From assembly GCA_902805755.1 (NCBI GenBank), contig CADCUA010000535.1, positions 1-6,091 of the forward strand: DNA of 6,091 nucleotides. Reading direction: 5' to 3'. The DNA comes from an uncultured Lysobacter sp. (GTDB lineage Bacteria; Pseudomonadota; Gammaproteobacteria; Xanthomonadales; Xanthomonadaceae). Under the pieces are notes generated by a model. That model saw only the letters and a list, made by a program, of their open reading frames with translations, made no database searches and was not told the origin of the DNA. The translations under genes and the position numbers were made by a program. Position 1 is the first letter of the stretch. The number at the start of each line of letters is the position of its first letter. Of the stretch, positions 1 to 6,091 are shown one piece after another.

Positions 1-67
1 GGCGGGGCAGCACGCGGCCACCGCACGCGATAAGAGTCAGCAGTGCATCGCGTTCGAGTTCATCCAT
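1..67 (-). CDS. dprA: Probable DprA (DNA processing protein A), N-terminal fragment
   Basis: Only the first 22 codons are present. An ATG at 67-65 opens a frame reading MDELERDALLTLIACGGRVL and then PR, which stays open to the window edge. The sequence alone is too short to identify a family. The call rests mainly on position: a same-strand gene directly after the LysM gene next to def-fmt-rsmB is dprA in Pseudomonas aeruginosa and related gammaproteobacteria, and a leucine-rich helix is a plausible DprA N-terminus. DprA binds incoming single-stranded DNA during natural transformation and loads RecA. The start is the first in-frame ATG after a strong hairpin. No clear Shine-Dalgarno sequence precedes it. 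The gap to the LysM stop is 87 bases. Another small protein encoded here cannot be ruled out. Confidence 0.5.
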   Translation of the reverse strand, partial: MDELERDALLTLIACGGRVLPR

Positions 68-90
68 CGCACCAGCGTGCGCCGCAAACG

Positions 91-116
91 ACGACGGCGC
101 CCTCGGGCGCCGTCGT
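91..116 (-). terminator. Perfect 11-bp hairpin between tsaP and dprA, possible terminator or attenuator
   Basis: The arms at 91-101 (ACGACGGCGCC) and 106-116 (GGCGCCGTCGT) are perfect complements around a 4-base loop. The structure begins 38 bases past the stop of the leftward LysM gene. Read leftward, the arm is followed by CGTTTGCG, so only three T residues are present. Read rightward there is no T tract at all. This makes it a strong stem but a weak canonical intrinsic terminator. It ends 23 bases before the proposed dprA ATG, so it may attenuate transcription into dprA or shape the 3' end of the LysM mRNA. Confidence 0.5.
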
Positions 117-154
117 GTGTGACTGTCGGAAAACTCCGACCAAGCCGTGACCAC

Positions 155-1300
155 TCAGTAGGGCGCGTCCGGATGCTTGAGCTCGTAACCCACGCGCGTG
201 GGGCGGATGCTGTCCATCACCAGCGCGTAGCTGACCTTGTCGAACGTGCGGAACACCATCAGGTGGCCCGCGAACTCGTCCGGCAGGCGCACGCGGTCGG
301 CGCGGCCGTAGGTGTCTTCACTGCGATGGTTGCCGCGCTTGACGCGATCGACCGCGTTCGCGCCGACGCGCCAGGTCGAGAACACCGTGCCGTTGTCGAC
401 CCCGTCGCGAGCACCGACCGACAGCGCGACCACGTCGCGCGAGCCGGCGCTGGTAAGCAGGTCGGTGGACGCGATGACGCGCGCGCGGCCGTATTCGAAC
501 TGCTGCTTCGGCGGATGCGGGAAGAACTGCAGGTCGTAGGTCTGCGCCTCGACCGGAATCAGGCGGTCGCCGGGGCGGACCTCGCGCGCCGAATCGTCGA
601 GCACCAGCGTTGCCGCCTGGATGCCGCCGACTTCGCCGCGGCTGATCGTGCCGGTGTTCTGCTGCATGAGCTCGATGCCGAGCGGTTCGTGCCCCTTGTT
701 CGGCACCACCACGTTCGTCCAGTAACGGTCGAAGTCGATCGTGCGGCGGCCGCGGAAGTCGAGATCCTGCCGGTCCATCAGGTCGCAGCACTGCGTGCGG
801 TCCAGGCGCGTGTAGCGCACGGTCGGGCGCACCACCGCGTAACGCTGGCCGGGCTGCGCGTTGTCCAGGCCCTTGACGTAGACGACATCGCCCTTCGCGG
901 CGCGCAGGCGGTCTTCCTCGACTGCCAGCACGTAAGGCAGCGAATCGACCGAATCGACCACGCGCAGGTTTTTCAGGAACGGCTCGACCTGCTCCAGCGG
1001 CACGCCCGTGATCGGCGCATCGCTGCGCGCACCGGGCTGCATCGTCACGCGGTCCAGGTACGCCAGCGACAGCACGTCGCCCGGATAGATCAGGTGCGGG
1101 TTGCGCACCTGCGGATTGGCCTGCCAGATCTCCGGCCACAGCCATGGCTTCTGCAGGAAGCGGCCGGCGATATCCCACAGCGTGTCACCGCGTTTGACCA
1201 CATAGGTGGCCGGATGGTCGGTGCGCATCTGCGCGGCTACCGTGAAGGTAGCGACCGTGAAAAACGCAGCGGCCAACGCCGTGCGGATAGGTTTCAACAT
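155..1300 (-). CDS. tsaP: Secreted LysM-domain protein, probable type IV pilus secretin-associated protein TsaP
   Basis: This is a 381-residue exported protein. Residues 1-23 form a signal peptide (KPIR, a hydrophobic Ala/Phe/Val stretch, then VAA-Q), so it should act in the periplasm. A single LysM domain follows at about 32-80 (YVVKRGDTLWDIAGRF, then WPEIWQANPQVRNPHLIYPGD), the fold that binds peptidoglycan glycan. The rest resembles FlgT-like modules: GDVVYVKGL and GQRYAVVRP near 137-159, a PGDRLIP turn near 243-249, and GARDGVDNGTVF at 297-307. LysM plus FlgT-like is the TsaP architecture. In Neisseria and Myxococcus TsaP anchors the PilQ secretin ring to the cell wall, and the P. aeruginosa homologue lies in the same place beside dprA and def. 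The only cysteines are a vicinal pair at 171-172. The start has a GAGGGG Shine-Dalgarno sequence about 6 bases upstream. The LysM and secretion calls are firm; the TsaP name is inferred from architecture and context. Confidence 0.88.
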   Translation of the reverse strand: MLKPIRTALAAAFFTVATFTVAAQMRTDHPATYVVKRGDTLWDIAGRFLQKPWLWPEIWQANPQVRNPHLIYPGDVLSLAYLDRVTMQPGARSDAPITGVPLEQVEPFLKNLRVVDSVDSLPYVLAVEEDRLRAAKGDVVYVKGLDNAQPGQRYAVVRPTVRYTRLDRTQCCDLMDRQDLDFRGRRTIDFDRYWTNVVVPNKGHEPLGIELMQQNTGTISRGEVGGIQAATLVLDDSAREVRPGDRLIPVEAQTYDLQFFPHPPKQQFEYGRARVIASTDLLTSAGSRDVVALSVGARDGVDNGTVFSTWRVGANAVDRVKRGNHRSEDTYGRADRVRLPDEFAGHLMVFRTFDKVSYALVMDSIRPTRVGYELKHPDAPY

Positions 1301-1335
1301 GACCGCCCCTCTGCCTGAATCCCCGATGCAAATAC

Positions 1336-1352
1336 CTGACGCTGAGCGTCAG
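1336..1352 (-). promoter_or_regulatory. 17-base palindrome in the tsaP leader, operator or 5' stem-loop
   Basis: CTGACGCTGAGCGTCAG is a palindrome symmetric around 1344, with 7-base perfect arms and a 3-base centre. If tsaP transcription starts about 7 bases after the proposed leftward -10, near 1354, the palindrome occupies about +3 to +19 of the mRNA. It could be a repressor operator, or a 5' stem-loop that protects the transcript. I do not recognise it as the site of a known regulator. Confidence 0.4.
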
Positions 1353-1360
1353 ACGGGGGC

Positions 1361-1391
1361 ACTATAGCCCAGAGAAAGCTCGCGCTTGCAA
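1361..1391 (-). promoter_or_regulatory. Candidate sigma-70 promoter for tsaP
   Basis: Reading leftward, TTGCAA (1391-1386) is followed after 19 bases by TATAGT (1366-1361). The -10 differs from TATAAT at one position, and the -35 matches TTGACA at four of six. The spacer is a little long. The predicted start near 1354 would give a leader of about 54 bases ending in the GAGGGG ribosome site. TTGCAA lies inside the perfect palindrome GCTTGCAAGC (1384-1393). Confidence 0.45.
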
Positions 1392-1414
1392 GCATTTACA
1401 GCGAGTTCCGGCAG

Positions 1415-1420
1415 TACAAT
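1415..1420 (+). promoter_or_regulatory. Candidate -10 element for def-fmt-rsmB
   Basis: TACAAT differs from the -10 consensus at one position and predicts a start near 1427, about 40 bases before the def ATG. No good -35 sits at 16-18 bases. TTTACA (1395-1400) is only 14 bases away, and TTGCAA (1386-1391) is 23 bases away. The promoter may need an activator, or the true element may be elsewhere in the gap. Confidence 0.35.
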
Positions 1421-1466
1421 CGCGCCGCATCTTGTGGATGTGACCTGCACCCCCATTTTTATCGCC

Positions 1467-1979
1467 ATGGCCCTGCTCCCCATTCTCGAATTCCCCGATC
1501 CGCGCCTGCGCACCGTCGCCGCGCCGGTCGATCCCGCGCAGGTGACCACGCCTGAATTCCAGCGCCTGCTCGATGACATGTTCGAAACCATGTACGACGC
1601 GCCCGGCATCGGCCTGGCCGCCAGTCAGGTCGACGTGCACCAGCGCTTCATGGTGATCGACCTGTCCGACGAGAAGAACGAGCCGCGGGTGTTCATCAAT
1701 CCCGAGATCGTCGAGCGCGATGGCGAGCAGGTGTATCAGGAAGGTTGCCTGTCGGTGCCCGGCATCTTTGCCGACGTCACGCGTGCGAACTCGATCCGCG
1801 TGCGCTCGATCGGCCGCGATGGCGCGCCGTACGAGCTCGATGCCGAGGGCCTGCTCGCGGTGTGCATCCAGCACGAGATGGATCATCTGGCGGGCAAGCT
1901 GTTCGTCGATTACCTTTCGCCGCTCAAGCGCGAGATGGTGCGCAAGAAGCTCGCCAAGCAGCGCCGGCAATCCGCGTGA
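1467..1979 (+). CDS. def: Peptide deformylase, type 1
   Basis: The 170-residue protein removes the N-formyl group from new polypeptides at the ribosome exit. All three family motifs are intact: GIGLAASQ at 47-54, EGCLS at 92-96 and QHEMDHLAG at 135-143. The metal ligands should be Cys94, His136 and His140, with Glu137 as the catalytic base (equivalent to Cys90, His132, His136 and Glu133 in E. coli). The lysine- and arginine-rich C-terminal helix (about 146-170) is of the type that docks on the ribosome in E. coli. The frame is open upstream to an ATG at 1386, but the conserved N-terminus [15 protein letters not shown] begins at 1467 and gives the usual length. No Shine-Dalgarno sequence precedes this ATG; a C-rich run and a T run (CCCCCATTTTTATCGCC) lie there instead. 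It is probably first in a cluster with fmt and rsmB. Confidence 0.96.
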   Translation: MALLPILEFPDPRLRTVAAPVDPAQVTTPEFQRLLDDMFETMYDAPGIGLAASQVDVHQRFMVIDLSDEKNEPRVFINPEIVERDGEQVYQEGCLSVPGIFADVTRANSIRVRSIGRDGAPYELDAEGLLAVCIQHEMDHLAGKLFVDYLSPLKREMVRKKLAKQRRQSA

Positions 1980-2004
1980 GCCGCGGCGCTTGCGCGGCAG
2001 CATC

Positions 2005-2050
2005 GCGCACCTGCCGATGCGTGCGCATTGATCGCGCGCCGGCACGCATC
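2005..2050 (+). repeat. Overlapping inverted repeats in the def-fmt spacer
   Basis: The 127-base spacer between def and fmt holds two mutually exclusive stems. One pairs GCGCAC (2005-2010) with GTGCGC (2021-2026). The other pairs GATGCGTGC (2016-2024) with GCACGCATC (2042-2050), 9 perfect pairs around a 17-base loop. Neither is followed by a T tract, so a terminator is unlikely. In such GC-rich DNA stems of this size can occur by chance. Otherwise the spacer shows nothing beyond a weak ribosome site for fmt (CAGG at 2097-2100). Confidence 0.3.
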
Positions 2051-2106
2051 ACACCCGTTTGCATGTCGGCTTCGATCGCCGTCCACCCGCATCAGACAGG
2101 CACTGC

Positions 2107-3030
2107 ATGAGAATCGTATTCGCCGGCACGCCGGAGTTCGCCGTGCCCTGCCTGCGCGCCGCTGCGCGCTACGCGGAGATCGTCGCGGTCTACACGCAAC
2201 CCGACCGCCCGGCCGGGCGCGGGCGCGGGCTGATGCCCTCGCCGGTCAAGCGCGAAGCGCTGCTGCGCGGCATCGAGGTGCTGCAGCCGGAGAACTTCAA
2301 GAGCGCGGTGTCGAAAGACGCGTTGCGCGCGCTCAAGCCCGATCTGATGGTCGTTGTCGCGTACGGGCTGATCCTGCCGCAGTCGGTGCTGGATATTCCC
2401 GAGTACGGCTGCTGGAACGTGCACGCCTCGCTGCTGCCGCGCTGGCGCGGCGCGGCGCCGATCCAGCGCGCGATCGAGGCCGGTGATACGCAGACCGGCG
2501 TGTGCCTGATGCAGATGGAAAAAGGCCTGGACACCGGCCCGGTGCTGCTGTCGCAGGCACTGGACATCGGTGCGAACGAAACCGGCGGGCAACTGCACGA
2601 TCGTTTGGCGGAGCTCGGTGCGCAGGTGCTGGGCGACGGGCTCGGCCTGCTGCGCGCAAGCCTGCGTCCGGCGCCGCAACCCCAGCCGCTCGAAGGCGTG
2701 ACCTACGCGCACAAGCTCGACAAGAGCGAAGCGAAGCTGGACTGGTCGCACGCTGCAACCGCGCTCGCCAATCGCGTGCGTGCGTTCAACCCCTGGCCCA
2801 TGGCCGAAGCGAGCATTGCCGGCGAGCGCGTGCGCGTGCATGGCGCGGTCGCGTTGCCGCTTGAACACGGCCGCACGCCGGGCACGCTGCTCGCGGCAGG
2901 ACGCGAGGGCCTGGACGTCGCCTGCGGTGAAGGCGCGCTGCGCATCCGCGTGCTGCAGCGCGAAGGTGGCAAGGCGATCACCGCGGCCGATTACCTCAAC
3001 GGCCGGCGCGACCTCGTTGCACCGGCCTGA
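2107..3030 (+). CDS. fmt: Methionyl-tRNA formyltransferase
   Basis: The 307-residue cytoplasmic enzyme transfers a formyl group from 10-formyltetrahydrofolate to Met-tRNAfMet, producing the initiator tRNA. The Rossmann-type N-terminal domain starts [16 protein letters not shown]. The family signature [13 protein letters not shown] lies at 108-120. The catalytic residues are in place: Asn104 and His106 in GCWNVHAS, and Asp142 in KGLDTGPVL. The C-terminal domain that grips tRNA begins near 200 with THKLDK-like [14 protein letters not shown], includes FNPWPMAE (228-235), and ends near [16 protein letters not shown]. Length and motifs are normal. An ATG at 2059 is also in frame, but the residues it would add do not resemble the family, and the start at 2107 gives the conserved N-terminus. 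Fmt supplies the modification that Def, encoded just upstream, later removes. Confidence 0.96.
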   Translation: MRIVFAGTPEFAVPCLRAAARYAEIVAVYTQPDRPAGRGRGLMPSPVKREALLRGIEVLQPENFKSAVSKDALRALKPDLMVVVAYGLILPQSVLDIPEYGCWNVHASLLPRWRGAAPIQRAIEAGDTQTGVCLMQMEKGLDTGPVLLSQALDIGANETGGQLHDRLAELGAQVLGDGLGLLRASLRPAPQPQPLEGVTYAHKLDKSEAKLDWSHAATALANRVRAFNPWPMAEASIAGERVRVHGAVALPLEHGRTPGTLLAAGREGLDVACGEGALRIRVLQREGGKAITAADYLNGRRDLVAPA

Positions 3031-3058
3031 CGCCCGTCGCGGCAAGCCGGCGACTGCG

Positions 3059-4366
3059 GTGGCCGGCAGTGAATCGCGCGTCGTCGCCACGCGCGTGCTC
3101 GATGCGGTGCTGCACCACGGCCGCTCGCTGAAGGCGGAACTTTCGAACGCTTTGCCGCAGGTGCCCGACCCGCGCGATCGCGCACTGGTCGAAGCGATCT
3201 GCTTTGCGGTGTTGCGCCAGCCGGCGCGGCTGGACGCGGCGCTGAAGGCGTGGGTGCCCAAGCCGCTGCCGCGGCGTGATCTGGAACTGCGCGCGCTGTT
3301 GATGGTCGGCTTCGTGCAGCTCGACCCGATGCGCCTGCCGTCGCACGCGGCCGTTGCCGCGACCGTCGATGCGGCGCGCGCGCTCGGGCGGGCGCACCAG
3401 GCCGGCATGGTGAATGCACTGTTGCGCCGCGCGCAGCGCGAAGGATTGCCCACCGTGGCGGCACATGCGAACTGGCCGCAGTGGCTGCGCGACGCGCTCG
3501 CGCGCGACTGGCCGGACGAGGTCAATGCAATCATCGAAGCAGGCGCGCAGGAGCCGCCGCTGTGGCTGCGCGTCAACGTGCAGCAGGGCAGGCGCGAGCA
3601 GTACCACGCGCGGCTGCAGGCCGAAGGCATTGAAGCGGTCGACGACTCGCGTGCGCCGGATGCGCTCTGCCTGCGCACCGCCGTGCCCGTGGCATCGCTG
3701 CCGGGCTTCGCGCAGGGCGCGGTATCGGTGCAGGACGCGGCGGCGCAGCTGGTGGTTGATGCATTGCAGCCGCTGCAGGCGTCGTCGCGCGTGCTCGATG
3801 CCTGCGCCGCGCCGGGCGGCAAGACCGCGCACCTGCTCGAACGCGATGCGTCGATCACCGTGACCGCACTCGACATCGACGAGCGCCGCCTGTCGAATGT
3901 GCGCAAGACGCTTGAGCGGCTGCAACTGCACGAACGCGCCCGGCTGCGCGCAGCCGATGCCAGCGCCCTGGATGCCTGGTGGGACGGCACGCCGTTCGAT
4001 GCCGTCCTGCTCGATGCGCCGTGCTCGGCGACCGGCATCGTGCGACGGCAGCCGGACGTGCTGCTGCACCGGCGCGAGACCGACCTCGACGCATTGCAAC
4101 TGCTGCAGGCGCGCCTGCTCGATGCGCTGTGGCGCACGCTCAGGCCCGGCGGCGTGTTCGTGTATGCGACGTGCTCCGTGCTGAAGGCCGAGAACGAGGC
4201 GCAGGTTGAGGCATTCCTTGCGCGCACACCGGATGCACAGGCCGAGCCGCTGGACGAGCGATTCGGACGCATCAGCGGCGCCGGGCGCCAGCGGCTGCCC
4301 GGCGAGAACGGTTACGACGGCTTTTTCTACGCACGGCTGCGCAAGCGGGACGCGTCGGGCGGCTGA
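3059..4366 (+). CDS. rsmB: 16S rRNA (cytosine(967)-C(5))-methyltransferase
   Basis: The 435-residue protein (from GTG 3059) methylates C967 of 16S rRNA using S-adenosylmethionine. A NusB-like RNA-binding domain covers about 7-130 ([38 protein letters not shown]). The linker has PLWLRVN (167-173). The Rossmann methyltransferase part has [12 protein letters not shown] (245-256) for SAM binding, [10 protein letters not shown] with Cys322 (motif IV, product release) and [11 protein letters not shown] with Cys372 as nucleophile (motif VI). It ends in GYDGFFYA. Length matches E. coli RsmB (429). No ATG lies at the N-terminus. GTG at 3059 starts just before the first conserved residues and leaves a 28-base gap after fmt. 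TTG at 3017 would add 14 residues and overlap fmt by 14 bases. The family call is very firm; the start is less so. Confidence 0.94.
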   Translation: MAGSESRVVATRVLDAVLHHGRSLKAELSNALPQVPDPRDRALVEAICFAVLRQPARLDAALKAWVPKPLPRRDLELRALLMVGFVQLDPMRLPSHAAVAATVDAARALGRAHQAGMVNALLRRAQREGLPTVAAHANWPQWLRDALARDWPDEVNAIIEAGAQEPPLWLRVNVQQGRREQYHARLQAEGIEAVDDSRAPDALCLRTAVPVASLPGFAQGAVSVQDAAAQLVVDALQPLQASSRVLDACAAPGGKTAHLLERDASITVTALDIDERRLSNVRKTLERLQLHERARLRAADASALDAWWDGTPFDAVLLDAPCSATGIVRRQPDVLLHRRETDLDALQLLQARLLDALWRTLRPGGVFVYATCSVLKAENEAQVEAFLARTPDAQAEPLDERFGRISGAGRQRLPGENGYDGFFYARLRKRDASGG

Positions 4367-4509
4367 CGGGCAGGTAATTTTTCGCCTGCCACCGCGCCGG
4401 CCCGGTCTCAGTTGTCACACGGGCGCCTCTGCGCGTGACACGCGTCGGTGCCATACATCGCGCGTGCAGATCCGATCGGCCGTTCGGACCCGCTCGCTAT
4501 CATCGCGAC
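4367..4509. other. Spacer between rsmB and the glycosyltransferase with two weak inverted repeats
   Basis: No gene is seen in these 143 bases. GGCAGG (4369-4374) can pair with CCTGCC (4385-4390) around a 10-base loop containing a run of T. TGTCAC (4413-4418) can pair with GTGACA (4435-4440), with GCGC/GCGC nested inside (4423-4426 with 4431-4434). Neither is followed by a T tract, so a canonical terminator for rsmB is not evident. The second repeat lies about 60-85 bases before the candidate -10 of the next gene and could be a regulator site, but it fits no consensus I know. Confidence 0.3.
4498..4503 (+). promoter_or_regulatory. Candidate -10 element placing the transcript start on the glycosyltransferase ATG
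   Basis: TATCAT (one mismatch to TATAAT) ends 6 bases before the ATG at 4510. A start 7 bases downstream of the hexamer would fall on the A of that ATG, giving a leaderless mRNA. This agrees with the lack of any Shine-Dalgarno sequence upstream of the gene. No convincing -35 is visible at 16-18 bases. Confidence 0.4.
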
Positions 4510-6066
4510 ATGTTCAAGACCCCTGAATTACGCGAGCGCTGGCTGTTCTGGATCACCGCCGGCCTCGTGCTCGGCGCGGGCTTCGGCCTGCGCGATCCGT
4601 GGCCCGCCGACGAGCCGCGCTTCGCACTCGTCGCGCGGCAGATGGTCGAAAGCGGCCAATGGCTGTTTCCGATGCGCGGCGACGAGCTGTACCCGGACAA
4701 GCCGCCGCTTTTCATGTGGTTGCAGGCGCTGTTTCTTGCGCTGACGGGCGAGCTGCGCATCGCGTTCCTGCTGCCGTCGCTGCTGGCGTCGCTAGGCACG
4801 CTTGCGCTCGTGCGCGATCTCGGGCGGCGACTGTGGACACCCCAGGCCGGTGCGTATGCGGCGTGGGCACTGCTGTTTTCCGTGCAGTTCACGTTCCAGG
4901 CGCGGCGCGCGCAGATCGATCCGCTGCTGGTGTTCTGGGTGACGCTGTCGATGTATGCGTTCCTGCGGCATCTGCTGCGCGGGCCGGATACGCGGCTGTG
5001 GATGCTGGGCTGGTTCGCGGCGGGGCTGGGGGTGATCACCAAGGGCGTCGGCGTGATTGCGCTGCTGGTGCTGATCCCGGCGGCGTATGCGCACCTGCGC
5101 CGGTGGCCGGGCATCGTGTCGCCGGGGCACCGGTTCTGGCTGGGGCCGATCGCCTTGCTCGCCCCTATCCTGGCGTGGTTGCTGCCGATGCTATGGACCG
5201 TGCATGCGAGCGGCGATCCTGCACTGCAGGCCTACGCCGACAACATCCTGCTGCGCCAGACCGCGAAGCGCTACGCCGACCCGTGGCACCACCACCAGCC
5301 GGCCTGGTACTTCGCGCAGGTGATGCTCACGCAGTGGCTGCCGGCCGTGCTTGCGTTGCCATGGGTGCTGCGTCCGTGGCGCGAGGCGCTGCTAGCACGC
5401 GACGCGCGCGTGCTGCTGCCGCTGGGCTGGGTGGTGCTGGTCGTGCTGTTTTTCAGCCTCAGCGCGGGCAAGCGCGAGGTGTACATCCTGCCGGCGCTGC
5501 CGATGCTGTGCCTCGCGCTGGGGCCGTGGCTGCCCGGAATAATCACGCGACCCGGGCCGCGCCGTCTCGCGTTCGCGCTCGCGGCCCTGCTGTCGGGCGT
5601 GCTCGTGACCGCGGGCGCCGCCATGCTGTTTGGCGAGCCTGCATTCGAACGCTCCCTGGTTGAAACGCGCGGCCTCGCGGATGCGGATGCGATCGGTGCG
5701 CTGCTGATGGCCGTCGGTCTGGCCGGACTCGCCGCACTTGCCGCGTGGCGTGTACGGGGTGGCGTAACTGCGTTGCTCGCCACGCTTGCAGCGCTGTGGG
5801 TGGGCATCGGCCTCGTCGCCACGCCGCTGCTCAACGATGCAAGCTCCGCACGCGCGTTGATGAACCGCGCCGGCGCGGTGATCGGTCCGGACGCGGAACT
5901 GGGGCTGGTCGCGTGGAAGGAGCAGAACCTGCTGATGGCCGATCGTCCCGCCGCGACGTTCGGCTTCCTGCGGCCGCCTGCGCAGCAGCTGCAGGCGGCG
6001 CGGCACTGGCAGGCGCAGGCACCGCGGCGATGGTTGCTGATCGAGGCGACCGCGATGGATCAGTGC
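4510..6066 (+). CDS. ArnT/PMT-type membrane glycosyltransferase, 3' end missing
   Basis: The frame runs for 519 codons from ATG 4510 without a stop and continues into adapter sequence at 6067, so the gene is cut by the assembly end. About 12-13 hydrophobic segments can be seen, the first at 11-27 and the last near 418-440, followed by a soluble C-terminal part from about 441. The first periplasmic loop has DPWPADEPRFALVARQM with the Asp34-Glu35 pair expected of the GT-C active site, and then YPDKPPLFMWLQ (61-72), the KPPL motif typical of this family. Later motifs are ITKGVGVIALL (176-186), HHHQPAWYF (260-268) and SAGKREVYILPALP (318-331). Relatives such as ArnT transfer a sugar from undecaprenyl phosphate to lipid A or a similar acceptor on the periplasmic face. 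The donor and acceptor here are unknown. Most of the usual length (roughly 550 residues) is present. Confidence 0.88.
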
Positions 6067-6091
6067 AGATCGGAAGAGCGTCGTGTAGGGA
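6067..6091. other. Illumina TruSeq adapter sequence at the contig end (artefact)
   Basis: The final 25 bases start with AGATCGGAAGAGC, the stem common to Illumina TruSeq adapters, and continue GTCGTGTAGGGA, the branch read at the end of read 2 (reverse complement of the universal adapter). The match is complete over all 25 bases as I know the adapter. This is not genomic sequence. The first A could be genomic or come from A-tailing. Confidence 0.96.

Noticed and set aside
77..1318. A 413-codon open frame on the plus strand opposite the LysM gene.
   Set aside because: The minus strand encodes a signal peptide and a clear LysM domain. The plus product is rich in Arg, Ala, His and Val without any motif, and it would run through the intergenic hairpin.
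1433..1450. A CRP/Clp-like site near TGTGACC upstream of def.
   Set aside because: Only the left half-site is present. The expected TCACA half six bases later is absent.
1386..1466. An upstream in-frame ATG that would lengthen Def by 27 residues.
   Set aside because: The family N-terminus and normal length begin at 1467, and the extra residues overlap the candidate promoter.
2092..4272. A 726-codon open frame on the minus strand opposite fmt and rsmB.
   Set aside because: Both genes on the plus strand carry intact catalytic motifs. The antisense product is a serine-, alanine- and arginine-rich sequence with no recognisable motif, as expected when high-GC codons are read backwards.
4369..4390. 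A terminator after rsmB.
   Set aside because: The stem has only 6 pairs around a 10-base loop. The T run is in the loop and not after the stem, so it does not fit an intrinsic terminator in either direction.
4599..5663. A 354-codon open frame on the plus strand, out of frame with the glycosyltransferase.
   Set aside because: It overlaps the 519-codon frame that has clear membrane segments and DE and KPPL motifs. Its own product is Ala/Arg-rich without motifs.
1..6091. CRISPR arrays, tRNA or rRNA genes, insertion sequences, attachment sites or a defence system.
   Set aside because: No regularly spaced repeats, tRNA-like folds, transposase or integrase motifs, or defence-type genes were seen on either strand.

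Overview
The window looks like an ordinary piece of chromosome from a high-GC gammaproteobacterium, most likely of the Xanthomonas/Lysobacter/Luteimonas group. The basis is GC-rich third codon positions throughout, the protein sequences (especially a 170-residue type 1 peptide deformylase and a 307-residue Fmt), and the gene order. From memory, Pseudomonas aeruginosa has the same core order (dprA, a LysM gene, def, fmt, rsmB/sun), so most of the window is conserved housekeeping synteny.

Layout. Leftward from a divergent promoter region (about 1301-1466) runs a secreted LysM-domain protein (155-1300, probably the type IV pilus secretin-associated protein TsaP). It is followed by a perfect 11-bp hairpin (91-116) and the first 22 codons of a probable dprA (67 down to the window edge). 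Rightward runs def (1467-1979), fmt (2107-3030) and rsmB (3059-4366, non-ATG start). After a 143-base gap comes a multi-pass membrane glycosyltransferase of the ArnT/PMT type (from 4510), with no stop before the end of the window.

How the genes work together. Fmt formylates initiator Met-tRNA, Def removes the formyl group from new proteins, and RsmB makes m5C967 in 16S rRNA. The rightward set is therefore a translation initiation and maturation cluster. The leftward pair may share a link to DNA uptake: TsaP anchors the type IV pilus secretin to peptidoglycan, and DprA protects incoming single-stranded DNA and loads RecA on it. The glycosyltransferase probably moves a sugar from a polyprenyl-phosphate carrier in the inner membrane. 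Its acceptor cannot be told from sequence.

The most definite anomaly is technical. The last 25 bases (6067-6091) match an Illumina TruSeq adapter, so genuine sequence appears to end at 6066 and the glycosyltransferase is cut by an assembly end. I found no undescribed system. The remaining leads are small: a palindrome at the presumed start of the tsaP transcript, a strong hairpin just before dprA, and a probably leaderless glycosyltransferase mRNA.
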